From CAYZJK01 sp964479125 (GTDB taxonomy: Bacteria; Patescibacteriota; Saccharimonadia; Saccharimonadales; Saccharimonadaceae), in contig CAYZJK010000006.1 of NCBI GenBank assembly GCA_964479125.1, positions 1-32,129 on the forward strand: DNA of 32,129 bases, read 5' to 3'. Numbering within the stretch: the first letter of the stretch is position 1; each line of letters opens with the position of its first letter. This document shows positions 7,760-14,727 of this stretch, in pieces. The notes beneath the pieces were generated by a model. The model ran no database searches. It was not told the origin of the DNA and saw nothing but the letters and a program-made list of their open reading frames with translations. The translations under genes were made by a program, and so were the position numbers.

Positions 7760-9070
7760 ATGTCAGATAAAGAAAAGACTGAAAAAGGGGTAGTTTCTGA
7801 TCCGGTTGAAAGGGGCGCCAAGCCTGTAGGGTCCAGTGCTTCTGCAAATACTGTAAAAGCTAACAATCAAAAGTTATCTCCAAAGTTGATCGCAATATGT
7901 GTGATTGCCTCATTGATAAGCGGACTACTAGGCGCTGGCTTAATTTTTGCCTTACAACGAGATGGTCTAATTGGTAAGGGGGTGGGTGGCATAATTGTTT
8001 CGTCAGAAGATGGAAATAAGGACGTGCCGGAGTCTCAGCGGACTATCGCTGCCGTGGCTGATAAGGTCTCTCCGAGTGTAGTATCGATTAGCACCGCTCA
8101 ATCAGGTCAGCGATCGAATAGGGTTTTCCAGGGAGCTGGTACCGGAATTATTGTCAGTAGTAACGGATACATTGTTACCAATAAGCATGTGGTAGACGGA
8201 GCTCGTAATATTAGCGTGGCAACTACAGCCGGTGACATCTACGACAATGTTAAGTTAGTTGGGTCAGATCCATTAAATGATGTAGCTTTTCTGAAGGTTA
8301 GCGGTGTAGATGACATGAAGCCGGCAACTATCGGAGATTCTCTAACACTTTCAATTGGACAGCCTGTCGTCGCTATTGGAAATTCATTGGGTGAGTATCA
8401 GAATACCGTCACTAGTGGTATCGTGTCTGGTCTAGGTCGGCCAATCATTGCCCAGTCTGGCGATGGAACATCTTACGAATCGCTTAGCGACCTAATTCAA
8501 ACTGACGCTGCTATTAATCCAGGTAACTCTGGAGGGCCGCTAGTAAACTTAAGCGGTCAGGTCGTCGGTATTAATACGGCGGTTGCAACTGAGGCTCAAG
8601 GTATTGGCTTTGCAATTCCTATTAGTGCGGTTAAGGGAATGTTAAAGGGCGTGGTTGAAACAGGAGAAGTTAATCGACCATATATAGGCGTTAGGTATCT
8701 AGATATAACTCCAGTTGTAGCTAAGAGTAATGATCTGCCTGTAAAGAATGGTGCATATGTTTCTAGCGAGCTAGTGTCTGGCAACGCCATTGAACCAGAT
8801 GGACCGGCTGACAAGGCTGGTATTAAGGATGGTGACATCATCGTAGCTGTGAACGGTACAGATATCGGACCAAACGCTAGTCTAAGTAGTTTGATATCAC
8901 AGTATCAGCCGGGTGATGAGGTTGAATTAAAGATCATGCGTGACGGTGACGAGCGAACAGTTGATGTGACTTTAGCTACCTACGAAGTTCCTGAGGAAGT
9001 AGAACAGGAGAGTACGCGAACTGACGAGGTGGAGCGACCTCGAGACCTACGCTGGCTATTTGGATTTTAG
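7760..9070 (+). CDS. HtrA/DegP-like trypsin-type serine protease with PDZ domain
   Basis: A 436-residue membrane-anchored quality-control protease. A hydrophilic N-terminus (1-40) precedes one membrane helix (42-66), so the protease domain is outside the membrane. The catalytic triad is His143 (TNKHVVDG), Asp174 (LNDVAFL) and Ser257 (NPGNSGGP). One PDZ domain spans about 305-405, with the ligand-binding YIGVRY strand near 308. The acidic tail ends RDLRWLFGF. A strong SD, AAAGGAGG (7748-7755), fixes the start. Its terminator lies inside the convergent prmC gene. By family it degrades or refolds misfolded exported proteins. Confidence 0.93.
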   Translation: MSDKEKTEKGVVSDPVERGAKPVGSSASANTVKANNQKLSPKLIAICVIASLISGLLGAGLIFALQRDGLIGKGVGGIIVSSEDGNKDVPESQRTIAAVADKVSPSVVSISTAQSGQRSNRVFQGAGTGIIVSSNGYIVTNKHVVDGARNISVATTAGDIYDNVKLVGSDPLNDVAFLKVSGVDDMKPATIGDSLTLSIGQPVVAIGNSLGEYQNTVTSGIVSGLGRPIIAQSGDGTSYESLSDLIQTDAAINPGNSGGPLVNLSGQVVGINTAVATEAQGIGFAIPISAVKGMLKGVVETGEVNRPYIGVRYLDITPVVAKSNDLPVKNGAYVSSELVSGNAIEPDGPADKAGIKDGDIIVAVNGTDIGPNASLSSLISQYQPGDEVELKIMRDGDERTVDVTLATYEVPEEVEQESTRTDEVERPRDLRWLFGF

Positions 9071-9080
9071 TAAAAGCTGA

Positions 9081-9923
9081 TTAATCTTTAAGAGCGACAA
9101 TAACAAAGTCGCTCTTATTTTTTATCTTAAAGTTTAAATCTTGCAGACGCTTAGTAATGGTATCTTGTTGGGAGGTGTCTGATTCAATAAATAGCATAAT
9201 GTTCCTAGCGTTACTTTCATGCACCTGATTTAGCAGTTCGTTAATGAGCTCTAGGCCGCCTTCGTTGGCGTAAAGAGCAGATTGTGGCTCATGACTCAGT
9301 TCTTTGGATAAAAAGTCCCAGGAACGATCTACGTAGGGTAGATTGGCCAAAATAAAGCTACCATCAGGCAAATGAAGGCGATCTAGTATGCTTGTTTTTA
9401 CAAATCCTACCTCTAAGTTATGATGCTCGGCGTTTTGGCGTGCAACGGCTAGCGCTTCATGAGATATATCAGTTAAGAGAACTTTAGCATTGGGTAGTTG
9501 TAGTTTAGCAGTTATACCTAAAGCACCTGAGCCGGTGCCAACATCAATGATATTTGGGTTAGGGGAGTCTTTTGCTTCTTCTATTAGAAAAGTAATAATC
9601 GCTTCGGATTCTGGTCGAGGCACTAAAGTGTCTTTAGTTACCTTAAATTCATAACTATAAAATTCTTTGCTGCCTATTAAGTAGGCGACTGGTTCATAGT
9701 TACTGCGACGGTCAATTAGGCTTAGAAAAAGTAGTTCAGCCTTTCTCGGCACTATGTCCTGGTCGTGAGTTCGAAGCCAGACTCTATTTACGCCAATAGA
9801 GTGGGCTAGTAGTAGTTCAGCATCAAGCTGGCTAGAAGAAATCGAAGCCTTTTCAAGCTTCGATTTACCTCTTTGTAGAAGGCTAGTTATTGTCGGCTGC
9901 TCGCGCCTTAAGCTCTCGCTCAT
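9081..9923 (-). CDS. prmC: Release factor glutamine methyltransferase PrmC
   Basis: 280 residues. It methylates the GGQ glutamine of RF1 and RF2 using S-adenosylmethionine, raising termination efficiency. An N-terminal helical RF-binding domain (1-85) is followed by a Rossmann methyltransferase with VPRPESE (101-107), DVGTGSGALGI (127-137) and the substrate-binding tetrapeptide at 194-197. That tetrapeptide reads NLPY here, where the family norm is NPPY. The gene overlaps the end of prfA by 41 bases, so it is coupled to its substrate gene. The first ATG in the frame at 9923 is used, with AGG close upstream. Confidence 0.93.
   Translation of the reverse strand: MSESLRREQPTITSLLQRGKSKLEKASISSSQLDAELLLAHSIGVNRVWLRTHDQDIVPRKAELLFLSLIDRRSNYEPVAYLIGSKEFYSYEFKVTKDTLVPRPESEAIITFLIEEAKDSPNPNIIDVGTGSGALGITAKLQLPNAKVLLTDISHEALAVARQNAEHHNLEVGFVKTSILDRLHLPDGSFILANLPYVDRSWDFLSKELSHEPQSALYANEGGLELINELLNQVHESNARNIMLFIESDTSQQDTITKRLQDLNFKIKNKSDFVIVALKD
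9089..9123 (+). terminator. Intrinsic terminator of htrA, inside prmC coding sequence
   Basis: TAAGAGCGAC (9089-9098) pairs with GTCGCTCTTA (9108-9117) around a 9-base loop, then TTTTTT (9118-9123). This classic plus-strand terminator begins 19 bases after the htrA stop and encodes the last residues of PrmC on the other strand. Confidence 0.88.
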
Positions 9924-10959
9924 ATGCCTGTAGCTTTTCTAGTATGTCATCAATCTTGCCATCAAGAGCCTGAGGTATTCCTGATCGACTGTAGTTGACT
10001 CGATGGTCTGTAATGCGATCTTGTGGGAAGTTGTATGTTCTGATTTTCTCAGATCTATCACCTGAACCAATTAGGCTGCGACGCTCTTCACTGAGTTTAG
10101 CCTGCTCTTTATCAATCTTGTCTTGTAGGAGTCGCGCCCTTAGAACACTCATAGCCTTTTCTTTATTCTTGATTTGGCTCTTTTCATCCTGGTTAGTGAC
10201 CACTACGCCAGTTGGGATGTGAGTAATACGCACAGCAGAGTCAGTGGTGTTAACGCTCTGACCGCCATGACCACCTGAACGGTAGTAATCAATCTTTAGA
10301 TCGCCTGGCTCAATAGACACCTCGGTTTCAGTTGCTTCAGGTAATACTGCGACAGTAACGGTACTGGTGTGAACTCGACCCTGGCTTTCAGTAGCTGGGA
10401 TTCGCTGGACTCGGTGTACACCTGATTCGAACTTAAGCATAGCGTAAGGAGAGTCTCCCTTTACGCCAAAGACTACCTCCTTGAATCCACCGGCATCGCT
10501 CGCACTTTCGTTAATAATTTCAGTCTTTAGATTATGAGCTTCACAGAAGCGAAGATACATGCGGTAGAGTTCAGACGCAAAAAGTGATGCCTCATCACCA
10601 CCAGCTCCAGCTCTAATTTCAACGATAATATTCTTGTCGTCGTTAGGGTCAGAAGGAGTGAGCAGTTCAAAGAGAGTTTCTTCAATCTTTTCTAGCTCTT
10701 CGTTGGCTTCTTCGAGCTCTACTTGAGCTAGTTCAGCTAAGTCAGAGTCATTACTGCCAATTAGTGCTTTAGCTTCTTCAACATTTTCTGTTAGCTTTTG
10801 GCGTCGCTTTTCAATTGAAATTAGCTCTTCAACTTGATTGAAGCGTTTGTTTTTCGCACTGAAGTCGCTACTCGAATAGGCATCAGGTGAAGATAGGAAT
10901 TCAGATAATTCTTTATGTTCCTGGTTGAGCTGGTCTAGGTTTAGCTGGATCTTTCGCAT
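9883..10959 (-). CDS. prfA: Peptide chain release factor 1
   Basis: 358 residues from the chosen start (E. coli RF1 has 360). It reads UAA and UAG stop codons and triggers peptide release. The codon-reading motif is PAT in IPATESQGRVHTS, and the catalytic GGQ is in RSGGHGGQSVN. The RF1-type start MRKIQ at 10959 is preferred because AAAGGAG (10971-10965) ends five bases upstream. The adjacent ATG at 10962 would be only two bases from it, and a TTG at 10989 lies upstream of the SD. RF1 must handle 14 TAG stops in this window alone. It sits in the common rpmE-prfA-prmC order. Confidence 0.95.
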   Translation of the reverse strand: MRKIQLNLDQLNQEHKELSEFLSSPDAYSSSDFSAKNKRFNQVEELISIEKRRQKLTENVEEAKALIGSNDSDLAELAQVELEEANEELEKIEETLFELLTPSDPNDDKNIIVEIRAGAGGDEASLFASELYRMYLRFCEAHNLKTEIINESASDAGGFKEVVFGVKGDSPYAMLKFESGVHRVQRIPATESQGRVHTSTVTVAVLPEATETEVSIEPGDLKIDYYRSGGHGGQSVNTTDSAVRITHIPTGVVVTNQDEKSQIKNKEKAMSVLRARLLQDKIDKEQAKLSEERRSLIGSGDRSEKIRTYNFPQDRITDHRVNYSRSGIPQALDGKIDDILEKLQAYERELKARAADNN

Positions 10960-10986
10960 CATTGCTCCTTTAAGGTAATAATAACA

Positions 10987-11018
10987 CAAACGCTACAGTG
11001 ATTAGGCTGTAGCGTTTG
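10987..11018 (-). terminator. Hairpin between rpmE and prfA
   Basis: A 12-bp perfect stem (10987-10998 with 11007-11018) and 8-base loop, followed on the minus strand by the T-rich TGTTATTATT. It begins 21 bases after the rpmE stop and ends about 27 bases before the prfA start. I see no promoter between, so it may be a partial terminator or attenuator that lowers prfA relative to rpmE. Confidence 0.65.
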
Positions 11019-11038
11019 CGATTAACAGGGGTAGCCTG

Positions 11039-11341
11039 TTATTTTGTAGATTTAGCTGGCTTCTTCTTTGCTGCAAGTTCAGCCTTGCGAGCTTCTGCTT
11101 TAGCAAACCTAGCCTTGAATCGATCAACACGTCCTTCGGTGTCGATGATCTTTTCTTCACCAGTAAAGAATGGGTGAGATGCGCTTGAGATGTGCACCTT
11201 AATTAGTGGATACTCATTTCCATCTTCCCACTTAGTGGTTTCTTTGCTTTGTGCTGTAGATCGTGTTAGGAACGAAAACCCAGCAACCTCATCGCTAAAT
11301 ACGACAAGTCTATAGTCTGTAGGGTGTATACTGCTCTTCAT
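11039..11341 (-). CDS. rpmE: 50S ribosomal protein L31, type B (cysteine-free)
   Basis: 100 residues starting MKSSIHPTDYR. The L31 signature (HPFFTGEEKIIDTEGRVDRF) is clear. There are no cysteines, so it is the zinc-independent form, and it carries a long Lys/Ala-rich C-terminal tail. The ATG at 11341 is chosen over an upstream TTG (11362), because the -10 box lies between them. GGAG is just two bases from ATG. It heads the rpmE-prfA-prmC group. Confidence 0.93.
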   Translation of the reverse strand: MKSSIHPTDYRLVVFSDEVAGFSFLTRSTAQSKETTKWEDGNEYPLIKVHISSASHPFFTGEEKIIDTEGRVDRFKARFAKAEARKAELAAKKKPAKSTK

Positions 11342-11350
11342 ATCTCCAAT

Positions 11351-11379
11351 ATTGTACTGCAAACAGCTACTGTTGTCAA
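11351..11379 (-). promoter_or_regulatory. Strong promoter of rpmE
   Basis: Minus strand: consensus -35 TTGACA (11379-11374), 17-base spacer, -10 TACAAT (11356-11351). The rpmE ATG is 9 bases beyond the -10. Confidence 0.85.
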
Positions 11380-11384
11380 AAGGT

Positions 11385-11873
11385 TTACTTGGCGGTTTTG
11401 TCGATCTGGTTTAGGGCCGAGCGGGTGAGGCGCATTTTAACTTTATTGACCTGCCTAATTTTTTGTTCTTCTTGAACCTTAGCGTGTAGCTTAGCTAGCG
11501 CTCGAGTAGTTGATGGGTGTTTAGTGCGCTCTTTAAATTCCCGGTCTAGAAGCGCTATATCTTCGTCGCTTAAATCTTCGAGCCCCATATATTGAAGGCG
11601 AGCTCCCTTGGTGGCGCGGATTAACTCATCAAGTTTTACTTGCATGGCTTTGCCGTCTCGGTTTTGAGTGTTTTGAATTAAGAACACCATTAGGAAGGTG
11701 ATGATAGTTGTAAATGAGTTGATGGCTAGCTGCCAGGTATTAGAGTAGTCAAAAACTGGACCTAGAATAGCCCACGTAAAGACAATTGCCAGGGCAAGGA
11801 GGAATACTCTTGGTGATCCGGCTAGGTCTGATGTTTTGTTGGCTATTTTTCTAAATCGGCTTTTGTTATGCAT
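11385..11873 (-). CDS. Low-affinity iron permease-like small membrane protein
   Basis: 162 residues with two membrane helices (about 22-40 and 48-67) and a long charged C-terminal region. The block FLIQNTQNRDGKAMQVKLDE after helix 2 is characteristic of the PF04120 family, named after yeast low-affinity iron permease. Bacterial members are common, but their substrate is not well established, so transport of iron is only a family-based suggestion. The ATG lies 6 bases after an extended -10 (TGCTAATAT) with no SD, implying a leaderless transcript. It ends 43 bases before rpmE on the same strand, but rpmE has its own promoter. Confidence 0.75.
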   Translation of the reverse strand: MHNKSRFRKIANKTSDLAGSPRVFLLALAIVFTWAILGPVFDYSNTWQLAINSFTTIITFLMVFLIQNTQNRDGKAMQVKLDELIRATKGARLQYMGLEDLSDEDIALLDREFKERTKHPSTTRALAKLHAKVQEEQKIRQVNKVKMRLTRSALNQIDKTAK

Positions 11874-11879
11874 ATAAAA

Positions 11880-11888
11880 ATATTAGCA
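11880..11888 (-). promoter_or_regulatory. Extended -10 of permease-like gene, leaderless
   Basis: Minus-strand TGCTAATAT (11888-11880). Six bases separate it from the ATG at 11873, so the first transcribed base should be at or next to the start codon. Confidence 0.65.
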
Positions 11889-11908
11889 CACTTCAGTACT
11901 GTTATAGA

Positions 11909-11937
11909 TTGAAAAGTGTGCTGAGAAGTGTTACTAT
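11909..11937 (+). promoter_or_regulatory. Promoter of rpsB-tsf
   Basis: The -35 TTGAAA (11909-11914), 17-base spacer and -10 TACTAT (11932-11937) predict transcription from about 11944 and a leader of about 76 bases. Confidence 0.7.
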
Positions 11938-11943
11938 AAGTGC

Positions 11944-12019
11944 GTTATTAATAAAAGTTACGCAGCTTGTCGCGAGACTCCTGATTAACAGGGCGGCAGG
12001 CGAAGCACAAGGAGTATAC
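11944..12019 (+). promoter_or_regulatory. rpsB 5' leader with possible SD-sequestering pairing
   Basis: This is the longest leader in the window. ACTCCT (11977-11982) is exactly complementary to AGGAGT (12010-12015), which contains the rpsB SD. A competing small hairpin CCTG (11980-11983)/CAGG (11989-11992) would exclude that pairing. Translational autoregulation by S2 through its leader is known in other bacteria. The switch proposed here is inferred from base pairing only. Confidence 0.4.
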
Positions 12020-12748
12020 ATGGCTGTAACAGTAGATATTAAGGCTTTACTTGAAGCTGGTGTTCATTTTGGACACAAAACAAGTCGTTGGCACCCTAAG
12101 ATGGCGCCATACATTCATAGCAAGCGTCAGGATGCACACATCATTGACCTAACAAAGACTGTAGACGGTCTTAACAAGGCTTTAGACTTTATCTCAAAGA
12201 CTACCGCTTCAGGTAAGCAGGTAATGTTCGTTGGTACTAAGAAGCAGGCTAAAGAAGTAGTTAAGGAAGTAGCGGAATCTGTTAACCAACCATACGTTAC
12301 TGAGCGATGGATTGGTGGAATGCTAACTAACTCAAACACTGTTAACCAGCAAATCAAGAAGCTGAAGAATCTTGAAAAGCGAATGGAGAGCGGTGAGCTA
12401 GAAAAGCGCTACAGCAAGCTTGAAGTACAACGCTATCAAGAGGATATCGATGCACTTAACCTTAAGTACAGCGGTATGAAAGAGCTTCGCGGTAAGCCAG
12501 GCGCACTAATCGTTATGGATGCAAACGTAGACCTTAACGCAATCAAGGAAGCTAACACTCTAGGTATTCCTGTTGTTGCCCTAGTTGATACAAACGTTAA
12601 CCCAGATAAGGTTGACTATGTAATCCCAGCTAACGACGACGCTATCAAGGGGATTCAACTACTACTAAGCTACTTCAAGGAAGCTGTAGTAGAAGGAGCA
12701 GGTCTTCACAAGAAGGAAGATAAGAAAGTAGAAAAGAAGGAAGGGTAA
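12020..12748 (+). CDS. rpsB: 30S ribosomal protein S2
   Basis: 242 residues starting MAVTVDIKALLEAGVHFGH, the standard S2 N-terminus, with the family blocks GHKTSRWHPKMAPYI and ERWIGGMLTN. S2 is assembled late onto the small subunit. The ATG at 12020 is chosen because AAGGAG (12009-12014) ends five bases upstream. The in-frame TTG at 11909 is really the -35 box. It carries a Lys/Glu-rich C-terminal tail. It forms an operon with tsf, whose start is 6 bases downstream. Confidence 0.97.
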   Translation: MAVTVDIKALLEAGVHFGHKTSRWHPKMAPYIHSKRQDAHIIDLTKTVDGLNKALDFISKTTASGKQVMFVGTKKQAKEVVKEVAESVNQPYVTERWIGGMLTNSNTVNQQIKKLKNLEKRMESGELEKRYSKLEVQRYQEDIDALNLKYSGMKELRGKPGALIVMDANVDLNAIKEANTLGIPVVALVDTNVNPDKVDYVIPANDDAIKGIQLLLSYFKEAVVEGAGLHKKEDKKVEKKEG

Positions 12749-12753
12749 TTACA

Positions 12754-13350
12754 ATGGCTGTATCAATTGAAGATATCAAGAAGCTAAAAGACCTAACTGG
12801 TGTTGGTTTAACCGACGCTAAGAAGGCACTAGTAGAATCTGAAGGTGACTTCGATAAAGCTCTAGAAGCTATGCGTAAGAAGGGTCTAACCCGCGCAGAG
12901 AAGAAGGGTGACCGAGAAGCACGTGAAGGTATCATTGATAGCTACGTACACAGCGATCGAATCGGTGTAGTACTAGAGCTAAACTGCGAGACTGATTTCG
13001 TAGCTCGTCTTGATGACTTCAAGCGACTAGCTCACGAGCTATCTATGCAGGTTGCAGCTATGAACCCAACTTACGTAAGCGTTGACGACGTTCCTGCTGA
13101 AGAAGTAGAGCGTGTACGGGCCGAGAAGTCTGAAACCCTACGAAGTGAAGGTAAGCCAGAAGAGATGATCGAGAAGATCGTTGAAGGTCAGGTTAAGAAG
13201 CACTTCGGTGAGCAGGCTCTTATGAACCAAGCTTACATTCTAGATGACTCAAAGACTGTTGAAGAGCACATCAAGGATGCAATCGCTAAGCTAGGCGAAA
13301 ACATCGTTGTTGGTCAGTTCAAGAGAGTTGAACTAGGCGTAAGCCAGTAG
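12754..13350 (+). CDS. tsf: Elongation factor Ts
   Basis: 198 residues, the compact EF-Ts form. It exchanges GDP for GTP on EF-Tu. The N-terminal UBA-like domain (1-45, with LKDLTGVGLTDAKKALVE) is followed by the EF-Tu-contacting TDFV motif in ELNCETDFVAR near 80. The ATG follows rpsB by 5 bases with GGAAGG upstream. A strong terminator follows. The usual next gene pyrH is missing; frr comes instead. Confidence 0.96.
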   Translation: MAVSIEDIKKLKDLTGVGLTDAKKALVESEGDFDKALEAMRKKGLTRAEKKGDREAREGIIDSYVHSDRIGVVLELNCETDFVARLDDFKRLAHELSMQVAAMNPTYVSVDDVPAEEVERVRAEKSETLRSEGKPEEMIEKIVEGQVKKHFGEQALMNQAYILDDSKTVEEHIKDAIAKLGENIVVGQFKRVELGVSQ

Positions 13351-13368
13351 TACAGGCAGAGTTATTAC

Positions 13369-13400
13369 TAAAAACAAACCCAGAAATGGGTTTGTTTTTA
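13369..13400 (+). terminator. Intrinsic terminator of rpsB-tsf
   Basis: A 13-bp stem (13369-13381 with 13388-13400) around AGAAAT, with apex ACCC/GGGT and a run of five T in the right arm. It lies 18 bases after the tsf stop. Confidence 0.88.
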
Positions 13401-13414
13401 GGTTATATGGCAGT

Positions 13415-13443
13415 TTTACGCCAAGAGATAAGTTTAGTATAAT
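13415..13443 (+). promoter_or_regulatory. Promoter of frr operon
   Basis: The -35 TTTACG (13415-13420), 17-base spacer and perfect -10 TATAAT (13438-13443). It lies between the tsf terminator and frr. Confidence 0.7.
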
Positions 13444-13471
13444 TTAATAACATATAAGATAGTGAGGAAGT

Positions 13472-14026
13472 ATGTTCGACACGAAACAATATGAAACGAA
13501 AATGAATGCCGCATTTGACCACTTTTTAGAAGAGCTAAAAAAGGTTCGAACTGGTCGGGCGCACCCTGGTATGCTTGAGTCTGTTGAAGTTGAGGCATAT
13601 GGAGTTCGTATGCCAATTAATCAGACTGCCAATATTACTGCTCCTGAGGGTCAATTACTAGTAGTAACTCCATTTGATCCATCTAATATTCCAGCTATCA
13701 CTGCTGCGATTCGCAACAATCAGGCGCTAGGCTTTAATCCAAGTGATGATGGTCGAATTATTCGCGTACCAGTACCACCGCTAACTGAAGATCGACGTAA
13801 GCAGATGGTTAAACTTGTAGGTGAGAAGGTAGAAGAGGTTAGAATTGCTCTACGTAACGTTCGCCAAGAGGCTCTCAAAGATGCTAAGGGCATGAAGGAA
13901 GCCAAGGAAATCTCTGAGGATGACTATAAGTTCATTGAAAAAGAAATCGATAAACTAATGTCTGATAAACAAAAGCAGATTGATGAAGCTTTCCAGACTA
14001 AAGAAAAAGAAATTCTAACCGTATAA
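13472..14026 (+). CDS. frr: Ribosome recycling factor
   Basis: 184 residues (family usual about 185). With EF-G it splits post-termination ribosomes. The blocks KVRTGRAHPGMLE near 25-37, VPPLTEDRRKQMVK near 105 and the C-terminal helical KEIDKLMSDKQKQIDEA are typical. GAGGA at 13464-13468 sits three bases before ATG. The stop overlaps the uppS start (TAATG), so the two are coupled. Confidence 0.96.
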   Translation: MFDTKQYETKMNAAFDHFLEELKKVRTGRAHPGMLESVEVEAYGVRMPINQTANITAPEGQLLVVTPFDPSNIPAITAAIRNNQALGFNPSDDGRIIRVPVPPLTEDRRKQMVKLVGEKVEEVRIALRNVRQEALKDAKGMKEAKEISEDDYKFIEKEIDKLMSDKQKQIDEAFQTKEKEILTV

Positions 14027-14724
14027 TGTCTGACGAACATACGGCACTGCCGCGACACATAGGCTTCATTGTTGATGGTAATAGACGCTGGGCTAAACAG
14101 CATGGCCTTCCAACTTATGAAGGACACTTAGCTGGATACGAGGCCCTCAAGGAGGTACTACTTGAGGTGCTTTCTCATGGTGTGGAGTATGCAAGTGCCT
14201 ATGTTTTCAGTACAGAAAATTGGAAGCGCACCGAAAAGGAAGTGTCTTACTTAATGACACTTCTAATGAAGGTGCTCAAAGACGATCTTAATATTTTCGA
14301 AGAAAAAGACGTTCGATTAAAGGTTGTTGGTTCACGCGCTGAACTAAAGCCAAAACTAAGGGACGCTATCAGAAATGCTGAAGAGGCTACTAAGGACAAC
14401 AGGAGCGGCACACTTGCGCTTTGCCTTAATTACGGCGGCCAAGCTGAGGTGGTGGACGCTGTGAAGAAGATTGTTTCAAGTGGTATTAGTCCAGAAGATA
14501 TTACGGTCGACACGATTGCAGAAAATCTTTATGCACCAGATGTGCCGGCCTGTGACTTGATAGTGCGCACCAGTGGGGAACAGCGACTAAGTAACTTTAT
14601 GACGTGGCGATCAGCTTATAGCGAGCTTTTGTTCCTAGATAAGCTGTGGCCAGAAATGAGTAAAGAGGACGTGGCGCCAATTCTTGAAGAGTACGCGAGA
14701 CGCAACCGAAGGTTTGGAGGGTAA
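14026..14724 (+). CDS. uppS: Undecaprenyl diphosphate synthase (cis-prenyltransferase)
   Basis: 232 residues. It condenses IPP onto farnesyl diphosphate to make the C55 carrier for cell-wall precursors. Catalytic Asp17 lies in HIGFIVDGNRRWAK. The VFSTENWKR block near 61 and the C-terminal DLIVRTSGEQRLSNFMTW block bind substrate. Start and frr stop overlap. In many bacteria cdsA and dxr follow; here rseP starts 3 bases after the uppS stop. The window shows no source of IPP, and whether it is made elsewhere in the genome cannot be told here. Confidence 0.95.
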   Translation: MSDEHTALPRHIGFIVDGNRRWAKQHGLPTYEGHLAGYEALKEVLLEVLSHGVEYASAYVFSTENWKRTEKEVSYLMTLLMKVLKDDLNIFEEKDVRLKVVGSRAELKPKLRDAIRNAEEATKDNRSGTLALCLNYGGQAEVVDAVKKIVSSGISPEDITVDTIAENLYAPDVPACDLIVRTSGEQRLSNFMTWRSAYSELLFLDKLWPEMSKEDVAPILEEYARRNRRFGG

Positions 14725-14727
14725 GTA

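Noticed and set aside
11909..12019. N-terminal extension of S2 from TTG 11909
   Set aside because: The TTG is part of the -35 element. ATG 12020 has an SD and the standard S2 N-terminus.
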